Below are positions 1 through 5,671 of a stretch of DNA of 10,512 nucleotides, piece after piece. The notes beneath the pieces are model-generated. The model saw only the letters and a list, made by a program, of their open reading frames with translations. It was not told the DNA's origin and did not search any database. The position numbers and the translations under genes are program-made. Position 1 is the first letter of the stretch. Each line of letters opens with the position of its first letter. Location: NCBI GenBank assembly GCA_900299065.1, contig OMIJ01000046.1:1-10512 (forward strand). Reading direction: 5' to 3'. The DNA comes from Hyphomicrobiales bacterium (GTDB lineage Bacteria > Pseudomonadota > Alphaproteobacteria > Rhizobiales > Beijerinckiaceae).

Positions 1-387
1 GCCTACAACAATATGCGCGCCTTCGAGAAGGCGGCGGCGTTCTGTGCGCGGATCCATGCCGCCGACACAAGAGACGATGCGCGCTTTGGCATAATGATAG
101 AGCCAGGCGAGTTCTTTCTCGACCTGCAAGGCCAATTCGCGTGTGGGCGCAATGATGAGAGCTAAAGGCTGGCCGGCGACCTCCAATTGATCCGCGCCCT
201 GCAAAAGGTCCGGGGCAATGGCAAGTCCGAAGGCAACAGTTTTGCCTGAGCCTGTCTGAGCAGAGACGACAATATCCCGCCCCAGAGTTTCTGGTGTCAG
301 AACGGCGGATTGAACGGGGGTGAGATCATGAGAAGTGCGTTCATCAAGCGCGCGGGCCAGCGCGGGCCTGGTGTCGGTAAAGGTCAC
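1..387 (-). CDS. DEAD-box ATP-dependent RNA helicase, 5' part only
   Basis: This is the N-terminal 129 codons of a DEAD-box RNA helicase running off the left edge. Helicases of this family unwind short RNA duplexes in the cytoplasm, for example in ribosome assembly or mRNA turnover. On the reverse strand I read, in order, a Q-motif (TPVQ, about residue 28), motif I / Walker A (AQTGSGKT, about residues 46-53), motif Ia (PTRELA) and the GG of the following motif. The DEAD box itself and the C-terminal RecA domain lie outside the window. The start chosen is GTG at 387-385. The frame is open upstream to a TAG at 456-454 but has no ATG, and an AGG sits 9 bases before the GTG. It is divergent from the transporter gene and probably unrelated to the dehydrogenase block. 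Family assignment is secure; the subfamily cannot be told. Confidence 0.88.
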   Translation of the reverse strand, partial: MTFTDTRPALARALDERTSHDLTPVQSAVLTPETLGRDIVVSAQTGSGKTVAFGLAIAPDLLQGADQLEVAGQPLALIIAPTRELALQVEKELAWLYHYAKARIVSCVGGMDPRTERRRLLEGAHIVVG

Positions 388-641
388 TGAATCATACCTA
401 ATGGAGAAAGCATGGCGAATGGGGAATGGCCCTGAAGGCCTTATGTCTGGTCTCTATATCTGAGTTGACTGTTGCATGCCAGCCTTTCAGCGCCACGGCC
501 TCAATTATGCTTGATTTTCGCTGAAGCTTGATATTTGCCGATTGTTCTATGGGGCAACTGGCCGCATAAGTTTGTTAGCCCTTCAGGCTTGTGCCCTTAT
601 TGGCTTGCCGTTCCTTCTGGCCCTACTTGTTGGTTCATTCT

Positions 642-1952
642 ATGATGCAGAGTCCGCAGTTTCTGCCCGATCCTCAGCCGCCGCAGTTTGGCAAGGCTGA
701 GCGCAGACATAGGTCTGTTGGCTGGCTCAAACGGCTTGGTCCGGGGCTCGTCACGGGTGCTGCGGATGATGATCCCAGCGGCATTGCAACTTATAGTCAG
801 ATTGGCGCGCAATTTGGTTTTGGTCTTGCCTGGACCTTGCCGTTCAGCTTTCCGCTCATGGCAGTCATTCAAGAGATCAGCGCCAGAATTGGGTCTGTCA
901 CCGGGCGCGGTCTGGCACAAAATCTGCGCGAACATTACGCCCGGCCTTTGCTTTATAGCATGGTTGCGCTTTTGCTGATCGCCAATGTTATTAATCTTGG
1001 TGCCGATCTGGGTGCAATGGGCGCGGCGCTGGGTCTGATCATTGGCGGACCGGACCTCGCTTATGCAATCGGTTTTGGTTTTCTTTGCATAATTCTGGAA
1101 GTTTTCATCAGCTATCGTCGTTATGCGGGTTTGTTGAAATGGACCACGCTTTGTCTGTTTGCCTATGTGGGTGTTGTGTTCATCGTGCCTTTATCCTGGA
1201 GCGATGCACTTGAGAGCGTATTTATTCCAAAATTTGTTTTTGATCATGATTACGCGATGGCTCTTGTTGCTGTATTGGGCACGACGATCAGTCCCTATCT
1301 GTTTTTTTGGCAGGCCGGGCAGGAGGTAGAGGAACAGCATCGCCGCCATGTTATGCCTTTATGCGTGACGCCGCGTAATGCGGGGCGCGAATTGGCGCGT
1401 ATTCGGTTTGATACTTATGTGGGAATGGGATTTTCCAATATTGTGGCCCTTTTCATTGTCTTTGCGACAGCCGCTAGTCTGCATTCTGCGGGTGTCACAA
1501 AGATTGACACTTCGGCGCAAGCAGCTGAGGCTATAAGGCCCATTGCGGGAGACTTCGCTTTTGGCCTATTCGCTTTGGGAATTGTCGGCACAGGTCTTTT
1601 GGCTGTGCCTGTTCTTGCAGGATCGGCCGCTTATGCGGTGAGTGAAATGTTTGACTGGACCGAGGGGCTTGATCGCGAGTGGAAAGAGGCCAAAGCCTTT
1701 TATGGCGTGATTGTCGCAGCCACTTTGGGCGGCGCCCTGCTGAATTTCACAGGGCTCGATCCTATCACAGCGCTCTATTGGAGTGCTGTGATCAATGGCA
1801 TATTGGCCGCACCGCTCATGGCGGTGATGATGGTCATGGTCGTCAACCCTGCTGTCATGGGCCGTTTCATTTTGTCGCGGCCCCTGATTTGGCTGGGTTG
1901 GTTGGCTACTTTGGTCATGGCAAGTGTCAGCCTGTTGTTTTTTATTCTCTAA
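642..1952 (+). CDS. NRAMP-superfamily divalent metal transporter with atypical metal-site motifs
   Basis: This is a multi-pass inner-membrane protein of 436 residues, the usual NRAMP length, with about 11 hydrophobic helices. NRAMP proteins import divalent metals with protons, binding the metal between unwound parts of TM1 and TM6. TM1 here reads GAADDDPSGIATYSQ (residues 39-53), so the canonical DPGN is DPSG. TM6 reads TTISPYLFFWQ (214-224), so the canonical MPH is SPY. The Met that favours Mn/Fe over Mg/Ca is therefore absent. Such changes occur in NRAMP relatives, including the magnesium-transporting NRMT branch, so the substrate is open. The frame is open back to a GTG at 591, but those 17 extra residues look unlike a NRAMP N-terminus. 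I prefer the ATG at 642 (a second ATG follows at 645), although neither start has a good ribosome site. No terminator is evident after the stop. Confidence 0.82.
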   Translation: MMQSPQFLPDPQPPQFGKAERRHRSVGWLKRLGPGLVTGAADDDPSGIATYSQIGAQFGFGLAWTLPFSFPLMAVIQEISARIGSVTGRGLAQNLREHYARPLLYSMVALLLIANVINLGADLGAMGAALGLIIGGPDLAYAIGFGFLCIILEVFISYRRYAGLLKWTTLCLFAYVGVVFIVPLSWSDALESVFIPKFVFDHDYAMALVAVLGTTISPYLFFWQAGQEVEEQHRRHVMPLCVTPRNAGRELARIRFDTYVGMGFSNIVALFIVFATAASLHSAGVTKIDTSAQAAEAIRPIAGDFAFGLFALGIVGTGLLAVPVLAGSAAYAVSEMFDWTEGLDREWKEAKAFYGVIVAATLGGALLNFTGLDPITALYWSAVINGILAAPLMAVMMVMVVNPAVMGRFILSRPLIWLGWLATLVMASVSLLFFIL

Positions 1953-2031
1953 CTGGTGGAACAGGGCTTAGCTATGCTATCGGATTGACAAAGCTGTCAC
2001 GGTTTTCAACGATTTGGCATCTGTGGATCAA

Positions 2032-2037
2032 TATAAT
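2032..2037 (+). promoter_or_regulatory. Candidate -10 box for the cytochrome c / PQQ dehydrogenase genes
   Basis: A perfect TATAAT lies in an AT-rich stretch 95 bases before the cytochrome start. A -35 at the normal distance (about 2009-2014, acgatt) is poor. A perfect TTGACA exists at 1985-1990, but it is 41 bases away and cannot pair with this box; it could belong to a second promoter with a weak -10 (aacgat, 2008-2013). This is prediction from sequence only. Confidence 0.35.
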
Positions 2038-2041
2038 TCTT

Positions 2042-2052
2042 TTGCAATGCAA
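2042..2052. promoter_or_regulatory. Palindrome TTGCAATGCAA, possible operator
   Basis: A perfect 11-base palindrome, with arms TTGCA and TGCAA around one A, starts 5 bases after the TATAAT box. It would cover the predicted transcription start, a typical repressor position. No known regulator is assigned, and an 11-base palindrome in AT-rich DNA can arise by chance. Confidence 0.25.
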
Positions 2053-2131
2053 CAATTTTTTCTGGTGGAACTCTAGGCCTCAGTTCGCTATGAATCTTGC
2101 AAGATCAATTTGATAAGTTTTGGGGAAAGAT

Positions 2132-2785
2132 ATGGTGCGTATGACGATGCAATCCTTGCTCGGCTCTGTTTTTGGTGCAGCTTTGCTGGCTAGCAGTTCC
2201 AGCACAGTTTTTGCACAAGCCCCCGAAGGCTATTTTACCAAGGAACAGGCTGCGAGTGGAGCTGCTTTGTTTTCTGCCAATTGCGCTCAATGCCATGGCG
2301 CGCAATTGCAGGGCGATGAAGCCCCGGCTCTCAAGGGCAAGGATGTCATGGGCTCGTGGATCACGGCGCAGGGCATTTATGATTATTTCTCTGTGGCTAT
2401 GCCGCCCTCCAATCCCGGCCAATTGGGCAATACCGCCTATATCGAGATTTTGTCTCACATTCTCTCGACCAATGGCGCTCCTTCGGGCGCCCGTGCTTTG
2501 GCTTTGGCCGATCTGCCCAAGATTGAGCTTGTAAAGGCAACGGCGGCTGGCTCGGCCCCTGCGGCTGCCCCGGCCAATGCGGCGGCGGCGCCATCTGCGC
2601 CCAAGCTTCCGCAGGCCTTCACGGCGGGCAAGGCTTTGCCAACTGTTGGCGATGCGCCCAAGGCAGACGCTGCTGCTCCTGCCGCACCCAAGCTTCCGCA
2701 AGCTTTTACCGCTGGTAAAACCCTGCCCACTGCTGTGCCATCAAATGCACCGCTTGAATTGCCGGGGCCGGGGGCACCGCGCTGA
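2132..2785 (+). CDS. Secreted c-type cytochrome with Pro/Ala-rich repeated C-terminal tail
   Basis: This encodes a 217-residue periplasmic monohaem cytochrome c, the likely electron acceptor of the PQQ dehydrogenase encoded next. Residues 1-28 form a signal peptide with probable cleavage at VFA|QA. The haem site is CAQCH (51-55) and the probable axial Met is Met90 (VAMPP). The haem domain ends near residue 130. The remaining 90 or so residues are Ala/Pro-rich and contain a 16-residue motif twice (PKLPQAFTAGK.LPT). Classical MxaG/XoxG cytochromes do not, to my knowledge, carry such a tail. The start is ATG 2132, with GGGGAAAG just before it; an in-frame TTG at 2120 lies upstream of that site and is rejected. 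The 106-base gap to the dehydrogenase contains no convincing terminator, so the two are probably co-transcribed. Haem class is certain; partnership is inferred from context. Confidence 0.9.
   Translation: MVRMTMQSLLGSVFGAALLASSSSTVFAQAPEGYFTKEQAASGAALFSANCAQCHGAQLQGDEAPALKGKDVMGSWITAQGIYDYFSVAMPPSNPGQLGNTAYIEILSHILSTNGAPSGARALALADLPKIELVKATAAGSAPAAAPANAAAAPSAPKLPQAFTAGKALPTVGDAPKADAAAPAAPKLPQAFTAGKTLPTAVPSNAPLELPGPGAPR
2597..2731 (+). repeat. Two-copy 48-base coding repeat in the cytochrome tail
   Basis: Copies at 2597-2644 and 2684-2731 begin 87 bases apart and encode 16 residues each (APKLPQAF then TAGK.LPT). By my count 12 of 48 bases differ, but only one amino acid does (Ala to Thr). Ten differences are synonymous third-position or Leu first-position changes. 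The pattern means the duplication is old and the peptide motif has been kept by selection. Confidence 0.85.
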
Positions 2786-2793
2786 TAATCAAT

Positions 2794-2823
2794 TGGCAAT
2801 CAGCTGCCATCGGCTCCGGCCGA
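2794..2823 (+). other. Two small adjacent inverted repeats between cytochrome and dehydrogenase
   Basis: TGGCA (2794-2798) pairs with TGCCA (2805-2809) around a 6-base loop. TCGGC (2810-2814) pairs with GCCGA (2819-2823) around TCCG. Neither is followed by a U-tract, so they do not look like a terminator. They could be RNA stability or processing elements that set different cytochrome and dehydrogenase levels. Stems of 5 bp are weak evidence. Confidence 0.25.
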
Positions 2824-2891
2824 AATATGTTTGGGTGAGAGGCTGATCTCCATCCTAAAAGTAAAGAAACACAAAGCTCGGGGAACTGAAC

Positions 2892-4640
2892 ATGAAAACA
2901 AGTTTGAAAACGGCTCTTCTCGCAACAGCCGCTTTGGCTGTGACGAGCACGGCTGTGTATGCGCAGGCACCTGCCCGCGCCTACAAGCCCGTGACGACAG
3001 ACATGCTTTTGAAGCCATCAGCTGAGGAATGGCTGAGCTGGCGCGGCACACTCGACAACCAGGGCTATAGCCCGCTGAACCAGATCAACAAGAACAATGT
3101 GAAAGATCTCGAACTTGCATGGGCCTATCCCATGCCTGACACAGGCGAGCAGGAAAGCGCTCCGCTCGTGCATGATGGTTTGATGTTCTTCTCGACCAAT
3201 AATGCCATCGTCAATGCGCTCGATGCGAAGACGGGCGATCTTGTTTGGGAATATAAGCATCCCTTTACTGAATTGCCGCAAAGCTGGGCTTATCAGCGCA
3301 ACCAGGCTCGTCGTCAGAAGAATGGCGTGTCGCTCTATGGCGACAAGATCGTTCTGACCACATTCGATGCCAAGATCGTCGTGCTCGAAGCTGCAACCGG
3401 CAAGGTTGTCTGGCAGAAGCAGGTCTATGATCCGTCCAAGGGTTATAGCTATACAATCGGCGCGCTGGTCGTGAATGATACGATCTATTCAGCGATTTCC
3501 GGCTGCTCGATCACCGGCACAGCTGGTGGCTGCTACATTACCGCCCATGACGTGAACAAGGGTGAGGAATTGTGGCGCTTCAACACGATTGATGATCCCA
3601 GCAATCCTGCACAGCAGGCTTCATGGGGCGGTGTTCCGGCGGAAAACCGTTGGGGCGGCACACCCTGGGCGACAGGCTCTTATGATGCGCGCACCAATAC
3701 CCTGTTCTGGGGCGTTGGCATGCCTGGTCCCTATCCGGAAGTCATCCGTGGCTCTGGCGCTGGCGACACACTTTACACCAACAGCACGCTGGCTTTCGAT
3801 GCTAAGACAGGCAAGCTGAAGTGGTACTATCAGCATCTGCCGCGCGACAACTGGGATTTGGACAGCCCGTTTGAGCGCGTTCTGGTTGATGATGTGCAGG
3901 GCAATACGACCCGTCACATGTTGGTCACCACAGCTGGCAAAAATGGCATTACCTTTGGTCTTGATCGTGACACAGGTAAATATCTCTGGTCCAAGGAAAC
4001 CATCTATCAAAATGCTGTGAAGAGCATCGACTCGAACGGCAAGGTGACGATGAACCAGGATGTGATTCCGAAAGCGGTCAATCAGGAAGTGTTGATCTGC
4101 ACCACGACCAATGGTGGCAAGCTCTGGACAACTGGTTCTTACAGCCCGTTGAACAAAATGTTCTTCGTGCCGGAAAACGAAGCCTGCCAGACCCAATCTC
4201 CTGCCGTGCAGGAATTCACCCCCGGCAATGCGATTGGCTCGATCAAGTCTGGTCCCAAGGTCAATCCACGTGGCATTGACAAGCCCGGCGTGATCTTCGC
4301 GCTTAATGTCGCTGATGGCGCCATTAAGTGGAAGTATGAAGATCGTCCTGTGCAGACGGCCTCAGTGCTCGCTACAGGTGGCGGTATCCTCTTTGCAGGT
4401 GATGCCAATCGTTATGTGCTGGCTCTTGATCAGGACAATGGCAAGGTGTTGTGGAAGCAGCGTCTGAATGCGCCGATCGGCGGATTCCCCATGACCTATT
4501 CAATCGAAGGCACGCAATATCTCGTGGTGCCCACGGGCTATAGCGCGACTGCTTCGGCTTCGGCTGGTCAGACACCTGACATCAAGCTGCCGACAGGCGC
4601 GGGCAATTCGCTCTTTGTATACCGCCTGCGCGGCAAGTGA
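2892..4640 (+). CDS. Periplasmic PQQ-dependent dehydrogenase (quinoprotein), non-canonical clade
   Basis: This encodes a 582-residue secreted eight-bladed quinoprotein that oxidises an alcohol or aldehyde and reduces a cytochrome c. The signal peptide spans residues 1-24 (VYA|QA). Repeated blade motifs of the form TGxxxW occur (e.g. residues 114-119, 169-174, 306-311, 361-366). Compared with methanol dehydrogenase MxaF, Trp259 matches PQQ-stacking Trp243, Asp322 matches catalytic Asp303, Lys350 matches Arg331, and Cys403/Cys432 match the Cys386/Cys415 pair with identical spacing. Asp324 gives the Asp-x-Asp found in lanthanide enzymes. Differences: Met277 replaces ligand Asn261; no acidic residue lies between 197 and 219, where ligand Glu177 is expected; no vicinal Cys pair exists; and Cys205/Cys214 are extra. 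It is therefore not simply mxaF or xoxF, and substrate and metal are unknown. A GGGGAA ribosome site precedes the ATG. Lysine is mostly AAG, unlike the neighbours, suggesting high expression. Confidence 0.9.
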   Translation: MKTSLKTALLATAALAVTSTAVYAQAPARAYKPVTTDMLLKPSAEEWLSWRGTLDNQGYSPLNQINKNNVKDLELAWAYPMPDTGEQESAPLVHDGLMFFSTNNAIVNALDAKTGDLVWEYKHPFTELPQSWAYQRNQARRQKNGVSLYGDKIVLTTFDAKIVVLEAATGKVVWQKQVYDPSKGYSYTIGALVVNDTIYSAISGCSITGTAGGCYITAHDVNKGEELWRFNTIDDPSNPAQQASWGGVPAENRWGGTPWATGSYDARTNTLFWGVGMPGPYPEVIRGSGAGDTLYTNSTLAFDAKTGKLKWYYQHLPRDNWDLDSPFERVLVDDVQGNTTRHMLVTTAGKNGITFGLDRDTGKYLWSKETIYQNAVKSIDSNGKVTMNQDVIPKAVNQEVLICTTTNGGKLWTTGSYSPLNKMFFVPENEACQTQSPAVQEFTPGNAIGSIKSGPKVNPRGIDKPGVIFALNVADGAIKWKYEDRPVQTASVLATGGGILFAGDANRYVLALDQDNGKVLWKQRLNAPIGGFPMTYSIEGTQYLVVPTGYSATASASAGQTPDIKLPTGAGNSLFVYRLRGK

Positions 4641-4654
4641 GCTCAAAAGGAATG

Positions 4655-4684
4655 AGGAGGGGGCCTTCGGGCCCCTTCTTTTTT
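4655..4684 (+). terminator. Strong rho-independent terminator after the PQQ dehydrogenase
   Basis: GGGGCC (4660-4665), the tetraloop TTCG (4666-4669) and GGCCCC (4670-4675) form a perfect GC stem. It extends outward with A-U and G-U pairs to about 4655/4680 and runs into a T-rich tract ending at 4684. It lies 15 bases after the dehydrogenase stop and should end that transcript, leaving the downstream genes to their own promoter or to read-through. Confidence 0.9.
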
Positions 4685-4693
4685 AGTGCATTC

Positions 4694-4727
4694 GTTCTGA
4701 CGGTTTGCCATTTTAGTCTGACAGAAC
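4694..4727. promoter_or_regulatory. TCTGAC-type inverted and direct repeats, possible operator
   Basis: GTTCTG (4694-4699) and CAGAAC (4722-4727) form an inverted repeat. The core CTGAC is also directly repeated at 4697-4701 and 4718-4722, 21 bases apart (two helical turns), and TCTGACAGA (4717-4725) is itself a palindrome. A weak -35-like TTGCCA (4705-4710) lies inside. The site sits between the terminator and the MxaJ-like gene, where a promoter is needed. The regulator is unknown. Confidence 0.3.
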
Positions 4728-4729
4728 AT

Positions 4730-4744
4730 TGCATGTGTCATGCA
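4730..4744. promoter_or_regulatory. Palindrome TGCATG-TGT-CATGCA, possible operator
   Basis: Perfect 6-base arms flank a 3-base centre, 21 bases before the start codon of the MxaJ-like gene. It could be a regulator binding site or a small 5'-UTR hairpin. It resembles the TTGCA palindrome upstream of the cytochrome gene. Confidence 0.3.
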
Positions 4745-4765
4745 GTAAGTTAACGAGACTGGATC

Positions 4766-5632
4766 ATGAAGAGCATAAACCAATCCAAACCAGTTTTTGC
4801 TGCATTGATGAGTGCGGTGCTCTTTATGCTGGCCTCAATGTCCTTGGCCAAAGCGCAGGGCGGGGGCACGATTCCTTTGCAATCCTTCTCCAATTCGCGG
4901 CCGCTGCAAGGCGATCGGATTCGCTATTGTGTCGATGATTATAGTGTGGGAGCGGCCTTTGATCGCTCTATTGCTGAGGCGATTTCAGAGGCTTTGCTGG
5001 TGAAGGCCGAATTCAAGCCGGCACCTTCTGGTTTTCCGCTCGATGGCACTGGTTATTTGGATGAATTGCAGCTGATAATGTCGAATGAATGTGAGGTGCT
5101 GGTTGGCATTTCTCTCACGCCCGGCATGGCTGAATCCCCTTTTCCGGACTGGGCGACGGTGACGCGCTCTTATGCTCAAGTGCCCTTTGTGATTGCAGTG
5201 ACGGATCCTGCTTATAAAACCCTTGGAGATATTCCTGGCGGCAAATTCATGGGTGGTATGATTGGCTCGCTCGGCATTGGCACGGCGGTGGCCTTTAATG
5301 GACAAAGACCACAAGAGCAGAGATTGCGCTTTCTGCCCTATGGCGATCCTCAACTTATGCTTAAACGTCTATTGGATGGGTCTATTGCGGGCATGATCAT
5401 TTGGCAGCCGCAGTTAAACCAGATCACCAAGGGCGATTTGGCTGGTCCAGGATTGAAGCTGGCTTCCTTTGCACCAATGAAACCAGTTCTCACGGGTGTC
5501 GGTAATCTTGTGTCCTCGCGCGAATCCTATTTGCGTGCGAGTATTGATCAGGCCATTGGCCAATTGGTCGCTGATGGTACGATTGCCCGGCTAATGAAAA
5601 AGCATGGTTATGAAGGCATTGCTGGGCCATGA
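4766..5632 (+). CDS. Periplasmic solute-binding-like protein, MxaJ/XoxJ type
   Basis: This encodes a 288-residue secreted protein with the fold pattern of family-3 extracellular solute-binding proteins. The signal peptide covers residues 1-30 (AKA|QG). The first strand reads IRYCVDDYSVG (52-62), followed by a helix; ECEVLVGISLTP (108-119) and a following stretch of the type VTRSYAQVPFVIAV are typical of MxaJ/XoxJ relatives. Cys55 and Cys109 are the only cysteines and could form a disulfide. In methylotrophs MxaJ/XoxJ sits beside the dehydrogenase and cytochrome genes and is thought to help activate or mature the dehydrogenase rather than feed an ABC transporter. No permease or ATPase of an ABC system is present here, which supports the accessory role. 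It is separated from the dehydrogenase by a terminator and from moxR by 39 bases. An ordinary amino-acid binding protein is the alternative. Confidence 0.72.
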   Translation: MKSINQSKPVFAALMSAVLFMLASMSLAKAQGGGTIPLQSFSNSRPLQGDRIRYCVDDYSVGAAFDRSIAEAISEALLVKAEFKPAPSGFPLDGTGYLDELQLIMSNECEVLVGISLTPGMAESPFPDWATVTRSYAQVPFVIAVTDPAYKTLGDIPGGKFMGGMIGSLGIGTAVAFNGQRPQEQRLRFLPYGDPQLMLKRLLDGSIAGMIIWQPQLNQITKGDLAGPGLKLASFAPMKPVLTGVGNLVSSRESYLRASIDQAIGQLVADGTIARLMKKHGYEGIAGP

Positions 5633-5671
5633 GCCGGCTGGCCAAAACTCATCCTATCAAGTGGAGTTGGA

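Noticed and set aside
465..470. TTGACT as -35 box for the transporter
   Set aside because: No acceptable -10 hexamer is found 16-18 bases downstream.
591..641. N-terminal extension of the transporter from GTG 591
   Set aside because: The 17 extra residues are Cys/Trp-rich and unlike NRAMP N-termini, with no convincing ribosome site. ATG 642 is preferred, with some doubt.
1985..2037. TTGACA (1985-1990) paired with TATAAT (2032-2037) as one promoter
   Set aside because: The 41-base spacing is far from the 16-18 needed, so the two perfect hexamers cannot form one sigma-70 promoter.
1953..2071. Direct repeat CTGGTGGAAC at 1953-1962 and 2062-2071
   Set aside because: It is a 10-base repeat 109 bases apart with no terminal inverted repeats, no transposase and no further similarity around it; probably chance.
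2105..2701. Long open frame on the minus strand opposite the cytochrome gene
   Set aside because: It is the antisense shadow of a GC-rich Ala/Pro coding region, with an Arg-rich low-complexity product and no ribosome site. The plus strand has a signal peptide and haem motif.
3621..4196. Open frame on the minus strand inside the PQQ dehydrogenase
   Set aside because: It lies wholly inside a well-supported gene, has no recognisable domain, and arises from the codon bias of the sense strand.
2892..4640. Naming the dehydrogenase xoxF because of Asp322-x-Asp324
   Set aside because: The other metal ligands and the vicinal cysteines expected of XoxF are missing, so the Asp pair alone does not justify the name.
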